From: Pararge aegeria
Lineage: Eukaryota; Arthropoda; Insecta; Lepidoptera; Nymphalidae
NCBI RefSeq assembly: GCF_905163445.1
Contig: NC_053190.1
Location: forward strand, 6,078,501-6,142,500
Reading direction: 5' to 3'
DNA length: 64,000 nt
Part shown: one piece after another, positions 37,058-50,639 of the stretch
Position numbering within the stretch: position 1 is the first letter of the stretch
Layout of the letters: each line of letters begins with the position of its first letter
Program-made: the position numbers and the translations under genes
Notes under the pieces: generated by a model
Told to the model about the DNA's origin: nothing
The model's database searches: none
The model's input: the letters and a program-made list of their open reading frames with translations, nothing else

Positions 37058-37555
37058 CACAAAATGAAAATCAGGCAAGTGCGAAATCGTAGTGTCACCT
37101 TTATTATTAAGACGCAGGAATACAGGTAATATAATTTAAAGTGGGCAGGTGTGAACACACCTGGTGTCATCTTTATTATGAAGAGGAAGATAAAAACGCA
37201 TTAGTGTCCAAAACTTAGTATCAATATTGATTAGAAGGATAGAAAATGTAAATGAAAGCGGGCAATGTTAACTCGTAGTGTCATCTTTAGTATGAAAATG
37301 AAGATGAAAAGGCACTAGTGTCCCACACCTAGTATCTGTATTGATTACGGAGACAGAAAATGAAAATGAAAACGCGGAAAGTTGGACTCATCTACTGTCA
37401 CCTTTAATTATTGAGAAAGAAGACAGGTAATGTAAATGAAAGCGGGTAAGTGTGAACATACCTAGTGTTATTAAAGCGCAATAGTGTCTCAAACCTAGTG
37501 TCACCTTTTATTATTAAAACATAAGATAAAGATGAAAGCACACAAGTGTTAACCC
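37058..37555. repeat. Diverged minisatellite
   Basis: Recurring phrases AGTGTCACCTTTATTATTAA, GAAAATGAAAATGAAAGCGG and GGCAAGTGTGAACACACC reappear at irregular spacing of roughly 60-120 bp with many substitutions. Old tandem array, non-coding. Confidence 0.6.
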
Positions 37556-38167
37556 CTTATCAATAACAGTACTTGCCCTAATTTCCAAGTGATAAATTAA
37601 ATAATTTCGAAAATAAATACTGTGCGATACATACGAATTGATATGCCAAGAGTTATAGTAGCTCATCGATTAAAGAATTAATAATATGCTTTTACTAGCA
37701 GTGTCGTGCGGTTTAATCTGCGTTTATTTTTGTTTGAAATTTAATGTTACCAAGAATGGGGATTTCAAATGCGGACAATTTTTTTTAAACCTAACTGGAT
37801 ATTAAAGAGATAAGTGCGTTTAAGCAAAAACAATAAAAAAATGCATGTGCTTTATTTACTAAAAGTAGTGCCCAACGATAAAGGAAATAAAACAGTTTAT
37901 GTTTGCTATAATCCGGAACGGTAAACCTTTAGTACTGTTATATCTTTATGTTCATAAATTAAATTTTAAAACATGTATTAATTATTGATTATTGGAAATA
38001 ATATTGATCACACAACGAAAACATTTAATCGCGAATCATGAAAGAACAAAAAACTTCAATGGTTATTATTAGTAAGGCTAATATAGGTTTGAAGGCTTCT
38101 TGGTTATTTTTAATTAAATTACTTAAAAAAAAGTCAAACCTCATCCGGTTTTATGGTCGACTTTTTT

Positions 38168-38622
38168 TGACGTGACAACGTCTTATAAATTGGTTTGCCG
38201 GGTGACACTTCAAGAAACTGCGTTACGCTCCGCTCACGTTATGCGCTCACAATGAGAGCGAGTGAGAGGCACGCGTCCCTTCCACTCGGGCATGGTTAGC
38301 CCGCCTAAGAGCGAGAGAGACAGACATAAAAAGTGAAAGGCACGCGTCCCTTTGTAGTAAACGCTGTTTCATTGTACGCAAATGTATTGCAAGTTATTGT
38401 ATGTATATTTGTATATAAATACGTATGTATGTGTAAAGGTAAAAATAAAATTTTGTTAATATGAAATTCAGTGCGAGATTCTTTGTATAAATTAATGTTT
38501 TAAATATAATTCTTTGTATAAATAAATGTTTTAAATTGTTACTATTATTTCATCCTTCTTCCTACTATACGAATGAATATTCACATTAAAATTATTTTAC
38601 CACTCAAAGTCGTTGTCACGTA
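38168..38622. mobile_element. Possible short TIR element
   Basis: TTGACGTGACAACG at the left faces CGTTGTCACGTAA at the right as an inverted pair ~455 bp apart. The interior is unusually GC-rich near 38220-38350 with two ACGCGTCCCTT copies. No clean target duplication was found, so this is tentative. Confidence 0.35.
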
Positions 38623-39267
38623 AAACTTTCGCCCGTATACCGACTTTACAGGCAACCAATTTTTTTATGAATGTTTTGATACTGATTTTTTCTTCAAGTA
38701 TGTTTGGTCAATTATAGATCGTTTTACTAAAATTAATATTGCATGAAAGAGTATACCCTCAAACTTGAGAAACTGTCATAACTCATAAGTCAGGACTGTT
38801 GATCCCATTTAAATCAAGCGAAATTCTCAAAATTTGTTGCTATTCAAAGTTTAACACTCTCAAATAAAAAGAGATTATAATGATTCAGGTGTTTTAGTCT
38901 GAGAAGTCAGTCGAATGTTTTTTTTTTTTCTTTGTAAAAGTAGATTTACTGGTCATTACCCAAGAATAACTGCTGTTATTTCGAGGACACGTAGTTCAGT
39001 GTTAAGTCATTCATTGTTCCACTAAATATTTTCGGTATACGAATCGAATAATTATTTATTATTCCAGGATTTTGTAATTATTATTTTGTTAGTAGTAGAG
39101 CTTTTTGTGAAAGAGCCCGTTTGGCGAAGTACCATCATGCTTATTTCTGCCGCTAAGCAATTGAAAACAGATGAAAACAGGATGGCCCGTTGCAGAACGT
39201 GTTCCTTGGATGCCCTTCAAATTGTTGACCTGACCTTTTTCACTTATTATCAGGATTTGACGAACTC
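38623..39267. other. Intergenic; fragment of the CATGCAAGGAACA repeat on minus strand
   Basis: 39120-39240 read in reverse has GGGCATCCAAGGAACACGTT and CATCCTGTTTTCATC, related to the repeats at 26410 and 52130. Otherwise no feature. Confidence 0.4.
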
Positions 39268-39568
39268 CTTGGCGCAACGGTGAGGGCTGTGAATTTAAGT
39301 GGAAGGTCCCGGATTCGATTCCCGGCAGAATTTATAATTTCTGAATCCCCTCTGGCCTTTTCTGGTGGGACGCTTCGGCCGTGGCTAGTCACCACACTTA
39401 GTCAGATTTAGTGTTCCCGTGCGATGTCGCGTACAAACCTATTAGGGGTATGCCTACCGTACTCCCTCCTCCCCGAACAGGTATCCTACCATCTTATACT
39501 GAATCATCAGTTACCACCAGGTGAGATTGCAGTCAAGAGCTTACGTGTATTGGAATAAAAAATAAAAA
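39268..39568 (+). mobile_element. tRNA-derived SINE (family 3), near full length
   Basis: TTGGCGCAACGGTGAGGGCT head, CCCGGATTCGATTCCCGGCA B box, body with CGCTTCGGCCGTGGCTAGTC, and an end with AGATTGCAGTCAAG plus a GGAATAAAAAATAAA tail. Body fragments of the family recur at 51845-52075, 56625-56815 and 62700-62800. Confidence 0.75.
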
Positions 39569-41637
39569 GATGGACCATTAATTTTATCTAACAATTATAG
39601 CTATATAGAAAAATAACATTAGAAAATTCATGATTTCCCTGACATCGTAATTTATCCGCGGCATAAAGGTACCTGTACTTACACGTTTTTTCTGACCTTT
39701 CCAATCTCGGGAATTCAAAAACACGATTGATAATGATAAGTCTATCGCCCAACTATTGTCTATTTCGTTGACAAATGACGCTGTTTCGAATATATCTATG
39801 ACAAGATTATCTTAAAAGAAGGTGCAAAGTACTTATGTTTCAAGTGGATCGCTTTCACGTGCGTACGTAAAGGACTTTGAATATTTACCACGATATCTCG
39901 ATGTGTCAACATGTATCTAAGAATATCTTAGAGTAAAGGATAATAGAAATACGAAGCCGCGTACCGTATGACTGTTGTATGCCTAGCGGGCTTACATTGC
40001 CGCCAGTTAACTGCTTTCTGCATCGTTCATCATCCTCCACCTATTAATCCCACTGCTTACTATTTGAGAGTAAGAGTTTTAACTCGTGATGCTGCCGGGA
40101 GCCGAAGACGGCTACAAGTGCTCTTCACGGCACGGGGTTGGCAACACCTATTATTTCCCTCTAGACTGATTCTTCAAAGTACTTGCTTAAAAACTTCTTA
40201 ACCACTAGACCAACCTGGCAGTTGAACTCAGCTCCTCACGATTATCAATCAAGCTTGTCTCGGTTAACTATCTCATTAGTCTAATGGATAAAAGAAGCAG
40301 ACGTTTATTAATATCGTCATAAGTTTATCATATCATATGTCACGCTACAATACTTGATGCACGAAACTGGAAAACGAAATTAAATTTAAAGAGCGTAGAG
40401 TTATTTCGACTTAGCCAAAGATAGATTTTAAACGTGATAGATATATTATTATGTCGGGGACATAAGTTTGTATCGTTTTAAATTTTTCTTTTATCCGAAG
40501 TAAGGTTAAGCACGCTTTATAGACGTCTTGGAGGGCAGTTCCTCCCATACGTAAAGTTTCGTAAGAATAGAGGATAATCGCCTTTCTATTTTTTTATGTA
40601 TTCTAAGTAGAATCTAGGCTATAATGTGATAACGCTTGACTAGGAATATTGATGACATTGATATCTTTCCAACGAGGAAGAAGGGTAACTATTTTAACTC
40701 TTATTGCTAAAGTAATGAACATCGAGCCTAATCAATACCTATAAAATATAAATACGGTACTGTATTTTGGTTTGTTTTCTTTTTTTTAGGCTCAGCCATT
40801 GCACCAATCATGATGAAATTTTCCACAAATATAACTTGCATCCTGGCGATGGGCATAAATAGCTTTTTTATCCCCTAAACGCAATCTGATAAAGTTCCCG
40901 GTGCATAAATAAAGACGTTTGTTAGCTGAGTACCGTTCGACATTTGAACCGATGATGGCAAAATTTAGCACAGAGATATCTGGTATCCTGCAAATATTTG
41001 TCAAAACGCAATTTGTTATTTTTTATTCCGGGAAAACAACAATGGTTTCTACGAATTTAAAAAAAAACTGTAACAATAACAAATACCTAGTTTGCTTTAT
41101 GCTGCGCATACGCCAAATCTGTACGGTACATCTTTTTACTTCACAACACACAATAAAGACTTAGAAGTAAAAAGAATTCATCAATATAATAATCAGCGGT
41201 CAGCCCATTGCAGTCCACTGCTGCATCTAAGACCACCCGATAATAATTCTTAAATCTCCCGATAATTTCTATCTGTTGATAGTGTTTTTTTTTAAATAAC
41301 CTACTGTCGGTGTAGGTCTGACTCACGTAGACTATAATAACCTCGACGCATTATACCTGGTTTACGGAACCACTCCGTATTACTTCATGCTGCCTATCTT
41401 AGTGATGCTCTCTCTCTTCTTCTTTTCTGTCTCTTTCCTCCCTCCTATTTATTATTGCTTTTGAGCTTTTGTCGCCACTCTCCTTTACGAGACAACATGC
41501 GAGCTATAATATTTCTGGCGCCCACCTCCGCGCTATCGAGCTGATGCTTCGGTGTCCAATGCATTGTTGCCACTCCACTCCTATCTCTCGACTCCATCAC
41601 ATACATGCCCATGCCATACTCCGGCTTGATGACAAGT
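39569..41637. other. Intergenic, gene-free
   Basis: Near 40200 CTTAACCACTAGACCAACCT is a tRNA-like SINE scrap (-). At 40800-41040 a segment is imperfectly duplicated (GATGATGGCAAAATTTAGCA and GATGAAATTTTCCACAAATA pieces), a retroelement relic. No protein was recognised. Confidence 0.35.
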
Positions 41638-42065
41638 TGTGAGTGTTGAGCGGTGGTGAGCGTTGTAGTCTTATAAGTGGGAGGACCCGGGTTCGAATCA
41701 CAAAGCAAGCATTTATTAATTTTTATTTTTCGGCGATGGGTAGTTACCACTCTATCGATAAAGATTAACCATTGCGTTACGATGCCGCATACAAACTGAT
41801 TAGGTGTATGGGTGACTGGCGCAGTGGGCAGCTACCCTGCTCTCTGAGTCCTAGGCCGTGGGTTCGATCCCCACAACTGGAAAATGTTTGTGTTATTAAC
41901 ATGATTGTTTTTCGGTGTCTGGGTGTTTATCTGTATATTATAAGTATTTATGCGTATTATATTCATAAAAATATTCAACAGCTACCTTAGTACCCATAAC
42001 ACAAGCTACGCTTACTTTGGGGCTTGATGGCGATGTGCGTATTGTCGTAGTATGTTTATTATTTA
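41638..42065 (+). mobile_element. Two SINEs in tandem: family-3-like head then family 2
   Basis: 41645-41805 has TTGAGCGGTGGTGAGCGTTG and GACCCGGGTTCGAATCACAA (A/B boxes). It runs into a full family-2 SINE at 41810-42065 (GACTGGCGCAGTGGGCAGC, GTGGGTTCGATCCCCACAAC, ACACAAGCTACGCTTACTTT). Confidence 0.7.
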
Positions 42066-42159
42066 TTTATCTTATAATATAATATTATGGGTTAATTATG
42101 ACTGCCATACTCCTTAGGTTAGCGGGATTGCAATCATGGCTAACTTGTCTTTTTAACGC

Positions 42160-42230
42160 AATAAAAAGTACTTGTTCTATCTTTATCTCCAAGGTGCTTG
42201 GAGATAAAGATAGAACAAGTACTTTTTATT
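42160..42230. repeat. Perfect hairpin, 34-bp arms with 3-nt loop
   Basis: The left arm starts AATAAAAAGTACTTGTTCTA and is followed after GTG by its exact reverse complement. There are no mismatches in the arms. Confidence 0.9.
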
Positions 42231-42836
42231 AACTTAAAATGTGCCAAATTTCATCCAGTTCTTTGCTGTGGTTGAGCCGAATATAGGTAACAAACCAACA
42301 AACAGACAAATTTAACAATATAATTGATAACAGGCTACAGCTGTCTAATTTTACAAAATACTATCAGTATTTTGTTATCAGTATCTGATAATGCATGGGC
42401 CTTAACCAATGACCTCACCTATTTCCACTGAAAAGTGGCTGCCACTTTGTTTTTGTATCCAACTGATAAACCAAATTTTAGTGCTGGAAGTGTGACGAAC
42501 ACGAATATTTCTAACTGGAACTAAGAGTAGATTTACTTAACACATTATAGTATGAATTCCAGAGCCATTCCCTTTTTTAGTGACGGATTTACTACTATAA
42601 AAAGCAGACTGATTGGAAATGGAAACCAACGAATATAAACAGTGGAAAATTTCGCTGGGCATGCTAGGAACACGTCGTGTAGTGTAAATGTTAATTATTC
42701 CTTATTCGCCTGTAATTGCACCGGCAACCACCTGAAATAATTCTGATGATTATTGTCCGAGATAAGGGACATAACTCTTCACAGATACCAGCAAGTCGCA
42801 AGGCATATGGTACAAAGATTGAATGCATGCGTACCA

Positions 42837-43250
42837 TCCTACTAATATTATAAATGCGAAAGTTTGTTGGAATGGATGTATATATGAATAGATGTATGTA
42901 CGAATGGATGGTTTTAGCGTATATTTTACTAAGTTTTTCTGTAAATTGGCTAAAATATAACGATGTTGTATAAATATGTCATACCGACTTAAAAGTTTCA
43001 CTGGCGTACGCCGCGAAAATGATTGATGATACATAAAAATAATGTACTACATGTTTGAAGTAATCATGATTATCTACAAAAGAATCTGCGAGGCTACATG
43101 TCTAACTGTTATGGTTAAGTCACAATAACTGTTTTTTCCATAATTGTTCATTCAAAACACGGTTATAATAGTAAAATGTTGACATTCCTATTATGATATT
43201 AATCCTTATGCAAATAAATAATTTATATATATTAATTTTGATTATATACC
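42837..43250 (+). mobile_element. Helitron-like 5' end
   Basis: It starts TCCTACTAATATTATAAATG directly after an A, as Helitrons insert between A and T. It continues with GCGAAAGTTTGTTGGAATGG. It shares interior ATTGATGATACATAAAA with the copy at 2453. No 3' hairpin was found nearby, so it is truncated. Confidence 0.65.
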
Positions 43251-43561
43251 TGCAAAATCCTTTTTAAATTATTCAAATTGAACCTATCGCTTATAAGTTG
43301 CGACGGGTATAGAAACGAAAAAAAGCAAGAAAAATTTATTAAAGACGCTGTTTCCGTTTAAATAAAAAGAATGGGATAAAATATCGTCAATAACATAAAA
43401 GTTGAATTGACAATGTCCCATTTTTTTTTTAAATTTAGTGAAACCTTATCGCGTATTTGATTAAGTTGTTCGCTAGGTAATCCGATAAATTTTTGTTGAT
43501 ATATTTCATATGTTTCAGACTCGTCGCCTTTATTCGTGTTAAGACCGCAGAACGCTTCGAT

Positions 43562-46500
43562 ATGTCATTTTATACATTGTCTATAGCAATATTATTAGGG
43601 GCTTGTGTTAGCGGTAAGAGTGTTTACTATTTTTTTTTTAATAAAGGTGCTAAGCCTCATGTGCGTGTAAATACACCGGTAATCGTGCCCTTCAGACCGG
43701 TACACAGCATTGCAACAATGCTGCTTAACGGCAGTAATAAGAAAGCGGTGGTACATCCTCGGACCAGCTCTGTTACAAACTGGTGCTAGCATTTTATACC
43801 AATTTAATGTTTATTTTTGGGAAAACAGGCGTTACTCTGCGGAAGAACTTGATATAATAATATAAATATTTCGTGCAAAAACTGTACGGTTTAATTTATA
43901 AAATCTTAATTATTTACTAGTGGTGTGCTATCTTAATTATTAACTTCGTCCGCGTACAAGTTCTGATAAGTAAACTTACCCCATACAACCTTGTCTTTCT
44001 TACAAGTTTACCCTTGACTGCAATACACCTAAAATGTTAGGGGTATGACAGTTATATTAAACCCATACCAATCATTGGTTTCTACCCGGATTTTCTTACT
44101 CGGTTGGTCTTTGCCAATAGGGTGGTACCTAGCCACGTCAAAGCCTTTCATTCTCAAACCGACAGCACCGCATCGCCTTTCTCAACAATTGGGTTATCAA
44201 ATGCAAAAGCTATAAACGTCATCGGCATCATCAGCAGCTTATTAACATCCCTCTGAGGGGCACAGGCTTCTTCTGAGACGGTTTCAAAGCATAGACCCAA
44301 CATGCTGCTCCAATACGTCGGAGTATAACGTCGGAACAGAACATGCAGTGTTTTTTTACATTTGAAAGGTACAGTCAGTTATGTGACAAAACACCATGTA
44401 ACATATTTAAAGCGAGTGATATTTATTTGCTTGAAATATAGTGATATTTCGCGCTTCAACGATGAAGGAAAACATTACTGACTTCAATTTTTAACCAACA
44501 GCCCAGTTTGGAGATTTCAAACAAAATTTCGGTTATGTGAATGTTCGTGAAGGGTCTCATATGTTTTACTGGCTGTTTTACACCACGGCCAGTGTGACAA
44601 ATTACACGGAGAGGCCTCTTTTAGTATGGTTACAAGGCGGCCCTGGACGATCATCTACTGGAGAAGGGAATTTCGATGTAATCGGACCACTTGACCTATC
44701 ACTGCAAAAGAGAGACTACACCTGGGTAAGAATATGTATCTTACTAAATATTCGTTAAATTTTCTCTCGACAGGCGTCAGCTTTACAACTTTTTCGGTCT
44801 CCTACGTGTTTACCTACTACCTACGTCCTTAGTGTGAACTTATCAAACTTAACTTTGAAGTTAAATTGTCAAACAATTTGCCAAACGAGAAAGTGCTACA
44901 GTTCACATGAAAACATGCTTAGAGGCTAAAGTTATTTTTTTTCTTACAGGTAAATAATTTCAATGTATTATTTGTGGACAGTCCAGTAGGCACTGGCTTC
45001 AGTTATGTTGAAGATTTAAAATATTTAACAGAAACTAACGACGAAATAGGTAAATGGTCCTTATGTATTCTTAACAGCCATAAAAAATATTTTTCAATTG
45101 TCGTACTTTAAGCTATGTGTAAGCGGACTAAAACACAATGTTGCTAATAACTTTCTTTTTTTTTCTGGTTCATTAAAATTTCCATTTCTTATAAATATTA
45201 ATTTATTATTCATGTTTCAAATACAAACATACCTGAAATCACAGCAACGATAAAACAATACAAACGTAGGTATATTCCGTTCATCATTAATTGACGCATG
45301 GTCTTCTGAACACTTGTCGGAAAATCATGAAATTAAGGTGTAAGTTTTTAAGTTGTTTATCTTTATACTATTCTTTTATTTTGTTAGCATTGCTATAGGC
45401 ATGTGTTTGTAATTTTTAATTATTTTGTAAGAAATAGAATAAAAGGAGTTTTTATGTATTTATTAGTAATTTGTTTTCTTTTTATATAACTCTAATTCGA
45501 GTCAGTATTGATTTATTTGGAAAAACAGAAATCGAACTTAAGACAGCCAAGAATAGCAAAGTGTGTAACTGGGTCATGAAACCCATTTTATCTGACATGG
45601 TTATAACCCCAGCCGAAGGCGAGAGTGGATATTTCAGTCGAAGATAGTTTTATATCCTTGTAGCACAATTTACTATTTTAATCCAATGAAACAGCTCACA
45701 TTTACAATTGCAGCTTTAGACTTCGTGGAGCTGATGAAAGGATTTTATCGGAGTAACCCAGAATTTGAAAGAGTCCCGCTTTACATATTCGGACAGTCGT
45801 ATGGGGGGAAAATGGCCATCGACATAGGTATTAGGATGAGTGAGGTACGTCATAATTGATTTAGCTATTTCATCAATGTAATGATATGAAACTTATTATA
45901 CTTAGACTGGTATAAAATGATGCATAGACTGGTATGAAGACTGACAGAAAAGTACCTACTTTCGTGCCACATTTTTATATATATTTTATTATATATTAAT
46001 ATTGTGGCTCAAAAGTAGGTACTTTTCTGGTCTTAGGTATCTACTATACTCTTGTTATGTGATAGTAGTAACATCTAATTTGTTTTCATAGGCTGAAAGA
46101 GCGGGTACAATCAAATCAAATCTGCTTGGAGTCGCTATGGGAAATGCTTTGATACATCCAGTAGACGCCATCCTTAGCTGGGGCCCGATGCTTCTAGCAG
46201 CCGGCCTTGTAGACCAAGAAGGATACGAACACATACAGGAATCAGCTAGAGAAGCTGAAAGGTTGTTTAATGCAGGATTTTACGTGAACTCTACGATGCA
46301 GTGGTCACAAACTCAACAGGCTGTGTTTAGAAGAACAACCAGGGTTGATTTTTACAATATCTTCAATAAAATTGAAGTCTTCTCACCTTATAGTTTAAGT
46401 GCTTATGGTAGGTAATATTTTATTCTAAAAATATTTTCATTTCTTGTAGTATATAAGTCGTAAGTAGTAGTTGTAAAAGTTCTAATATAATTAATTTCAA

Positions 46501-49500
46501 GTCGGCCTACTTTATAAGCATACACTCGCAGTTGCCCTCTTACCTTAACATTTTCCTTTTTAATTGAAGTTAAACAAATGGTACAGATTAATTATAAAAA
46601 ATAATGAAAATTGAGTGGATTTGAACTTGTATTATACGTATTTTTTTTAAAGCTATTTAAATCGAAATGGATGTTTAGATAGTTCAATTGACGAGGATCC
46701 GATTAAATCTTAGAAAAAATACGAGTATCAGAGCAGTCCAATATTTTGGTAAATCTTTATCTTTACACATTATAAAACAAAATAACCCGCCGCGTTTGTC
46801 TGTCTGTCTGGCCGCTTAAAGCTGAAAATCTTCCCCTAACGGATTTTTTAATAATTAAAAAAAAACGTGTGTATAATTATGTACACGCGTTTGAAGTAAT
46901 ACTTCTTTGGTGTAAAAAGATAAAAAATTGTTTTAAAATTTTATCTTACGCCTTATTCTACGTTTGTAGAGAAAACGACACTAATAATAGAAAAAAAGGT
47001 ATTTAATACATTTCTTAATAATAACGCATTATTTAGTTATCTCAATATCGGACCACCTAATTTCACTGAGCATTGAAATTGGCGATTTTTGTACATTTGA
47101 ATCAATTAAATCACCGGAATGAGCCCGCAGACTTTGGCAATTGAAAGTGTACACTGTCAAACCTATTTTTTCTTAAACTTAAATGTCGACTATAGCTAAC
47201 TTCAGGGTGTGACGGTCATTTTGTGTGACGGTCTACGCGCGCATCGTAAAAAGTTAGCTGGCGGACGATTTATTCCCCTCTCACTCGGTTTCGCAACCTT
47301 CATCCTTCCACCATGTGAGCACGCATTCCGTTTAGTCCATAATCAGTTTATTTTGCGTGTTCACTTCTAATTAACAAATTAATATAAATTTTCAGTGTTT
47401 ACTCTTGTCATTGTATATGTTGAGGATAGCCAGATCATCAAATAAAAAGGTTGTTCATACACAAAGAGCCACGTGGTGCAACAGTTGTCATAAGTACCTC
47501 CACAAAAATCGCAAAAAATGAGTGGCTTCGCGGTAACTGAGCACATTTGATTTTTATGTTAGAACTCCGGTCCAAAAGTCTTAAAAGTTTAATAGTTACT
47601 CGAATCAAGGTTATCACATCTGGCAATTATAAACGCCCACATACTAAGAAGTAGTAGCCACAGAATGTAAGCTCTGGTATATCCTAAATCCATTCTTCTA
47701 TTCTGATTCTCTTCTCTGCTCCCCGATATATAGAAATTGCAAGGGACACGATGATCCGAGACATGCCCTACACATCAACAAGACAACAGTTAAACCTTAC
47801 TACTCTTATGAACACCAAAGTTAAAGAAGCTCTACGAATTCCGGAAAAGGTGGTTTGGGAATCTCAAAGAAGCGATGTATATGACAAACTTCGGGCTGAC
47901 TTTATGAAGCCTGTTACCGAAAGAAGTTAGTATTATCTTGTATTTTTCATTTTTAACTAACTTTTTATTGCATTGTAGGTAAATTAGCTACCACATACAG
48001 CATCTAAATATTATGTTCGTCTCAAAATTAAGCTAAAGGCAGATGCATAAATGTGCTCATGATCATAAATCATTTAATCTAAGCCTCCTCATATAGCCTA
48101 GTTAATAAATAGTAACATTAGTAGGAATAAGTTAGGTCTAGCATTTAGACATAAATCTGGGCACATGCCTTTATGCAAGTTCAAACATCTAATGAGGAAA
48201 GTTTATTCTCCTAATCTTGATGTATCTAGGGAGGTAAATGATGTTTTGCACCTACTAATGGCGTGTGTTCGGAATTACAGCTTGCGAGAAACACTAACAC
48301 ACTAATATTGACATTTTTAACTCTGGTAATTCTCTCAAATTTTTGTAGTTTAAGATTTATGTGTATTTATGATTCATATTGTGTGCAACGATGGGGCTGA
48401 CCGGTACCTAGGTGACCTATAAAAGTCCTTCAAACAAATGGATTTAAAAAGAAGATTACACACACTAACACGTATTTGACACTTTATACTCTTTTTTCCC
48501 TTTTTTTTATTATATATTTTTTTAAATAGTCATTATACTAATACATATAACAGAAGTATAGTCTTTGACAATCATTGATTTAATATGTTAATGCTGTTGA
48601 GAATATAAACAAATAATGTAAAATTGAGACCATAGTCAATTAAAATAATTATTAAAATTAATTATGGTCGAAATAAATATTTAAAATTAATTATGGTCGA
48701 AATTTCACCACTGGACCACCTCTAGTTTTTATTAATCTTCAATTCATAATTTCTTTGATTTTTTCAGTTGAGAAACTTTTGAACGAAACTAATATAATCG
48801 TAATGAAGTGCAACGGCAATCTTGACATCATATGCAATACTCCTGGTAAGCTTAATGTCCATGTCCTAAAATTTGCGGAAAAAAAATCAGCCCAATTTAT
48901 TTTAAATACTAGTACTTTATTTTGTTTCTTTAATGAAATCCTTAGGACAACTTGCCTGGGTAGATCGTCTTAAGTGGTCTGGCGCGGAAGAATACAGAAA
49001 CACGGAACGTCGACCCATCTGGGAAAACAACCGACTCGAAGGATACTACAAGTCTTTTAGAAACTTTAGGTTCTTCTGGATCAATGCAGCTGGACATGTT
49101 GTAAGAATTTTATAAGTTGTAACAAATTGAAATACCTATTTATAATGGTCGGTATTGATATTCTGCGACACTAGTTTTCAGTGCCACAGAATAGGTACAT
49201 TATTTGATGAAAAATTTACTTTTTTTAAATATTGACCATTTTCTGATAAAAATTAAAACTTTTATTATCACTTTGCCGTTTTATACATCCAGTGGCAAAT
49301 ATTTACTAATGAAAAGAATATGACAGTTGGAATTGATTACCACAAATTTTCTTTTTGTCAAAACAGCATGCCAATGAAATCAGATCTGGTAATTATAATC
49401 TATGTGTCGCTGTAACACTTAATTTAACCTTTATTTTATTATACAGGTAGCGAGTGACAATCCCGCGGGAGCCAACGCCTTCCTACGTGATATGACTTCA

Positions 49501-49509
49501 TTTGGATAA
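43562..49509 (+). CDS. Serine carboxypeptidase-like gene A (family S10, SCPEP1-like), complete
   Basis: Nine coding exons: 43562-43613, 44502-44725, 44950-45049, 45714-45844, 46092-46407, 47734-47925, 48768-48845, 48946-49100, 49447-49509. All have GT/AG sites with matching phases; 436 residues. Residues 1-17 are a hydrophobic signal peptide, so the product is secreted or lysosomal. Catalytic Ser154 lies in GQSYGG, Asp358 in NGNLD and His415 in AGHVV. WLQGGPG (60-66) is the oxyanion motif, and DSPVGTGFSYV follows the exon 2/3 join. The family removes C-terminal residues from peptides at acid pH. Oddity: the oxyanion motif reads GGPGR, with Arg67 where gene C and most relatives have Gly or Cys. 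N51 is a possible N-glycosylation site (NYT). Gene C is a tandem near-copy; B lies between. ATTAAA at 49512 may serve as a polyadenylation signal. Confidence 0.9.
45938..46036. repeat. Imperfect hairpin in intron 4 of gene A
   Basis: AGAAAAGTACCTACTTT on the left pairs with AAAGTAGGTACTTTTCT on the right, and GTGCCACA with TGTGGC, around an AT-rich loop. It may be a small MITE. Confidence 0.55.
46408..47733. other. Intron 5 of gene A
   Basis: A retrotransposon-end scrap at 46490-46530 and a GTTTGTCTGTCTGTCTGG repeat piece at 46795. Otherwise AT-rich with no feature. Confidence 0.4.
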
Positions 49510-50639
49510 ACATTAAAGAATCTTCAGAATATCCAGTTTATTTATTTCGAATCTTAGATAGCATCAGAAAAACTAATGACCCTTTCGTTTTTTTACTTTT
49601 ACTCGACAACAAAAATGTATAAAACCAAGTAACAATGGCAACCAATTTTATTTATGTCATTGAAACGCTTCTTGTACGAGTAGATATTCATTAACTTACT
49701 CCGCCACGATATATTGTAATAACTTTCCCGCTCTAAAAAAAAACTTTAGTATGTTTTCTTTTATTTCTTAAGAGAAAAGTTACGTTTTAGATTTTACAGA
49801 CAAAATAATTCCTTTTGGGTTAACTCTTTGATTTTCAAAAGAATTAAGCAAGATGGAGTTTTCGTCACTATAAACCTTGTCTTTGCAACATAAATTTATA
49901 TCATATTGTATTAATATAACACTAGCGTGGGCTTAAATATTATAGTAATTATTATATAATGTTTGATCGATATTTAAAGACCTCATTCTTTTTATTTTAT
50001 TTGTTGATTATTATTATATTATTTAGATAGAATAACTATGAATGAATACACTTTTATTGTACACCACATAAAATTGTAATTAAAAATTTAACGACAAGTA
50101 AACAATTTGGCGTATTACTCGTATATACGTGGCTGTACCTCGGTTGGGGTTCCAGCTGAAAATCAGCGCTGCATACTAACTTACTCGTACTACTTTGCTG
50201 TGCTGGAACATTTTTCTAGGCGGTGCCACACGTGACAAGAGTTATCCTGGAGTATGCATTTGACATGCATTGTACCTAAGTACATGCATGCCGCTGATTT
50301 TCAGCTGAGACCCGAGTGACGATACGGCAAACTAATAAGATAAATAAAAATAATGAAATAAATAAATGAAGAAACCTCGCTTTATATAAAAGAAATGTTT
50401 ATTGTATGGTAATAAAAATTTATTACAAATTACCAAAAACTTTATTTGACATACCTCTGCCTAAATTTAAGATAAAAATTACTGAATGCTTTGTCAGTTT
50501 TATTCAGTAGACGAATATATAAAATTTAAGGTTTAAATTATTGTAGGTTTATATTTTGGTTTACTTTATATTGTTTAATTTTAAGTTGGCATCGTAATTC
50601 TGTTTAGAGTCTCTGAAAGCGTGCCCAAGTAAAATATTT

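Noticed and set aside
41445..41750. 101-codon minus-strand open frame
   Set aside because: It is the reverse of a SINE head (GGTTCGAATC) and flanking sequence, with no protein likeness.
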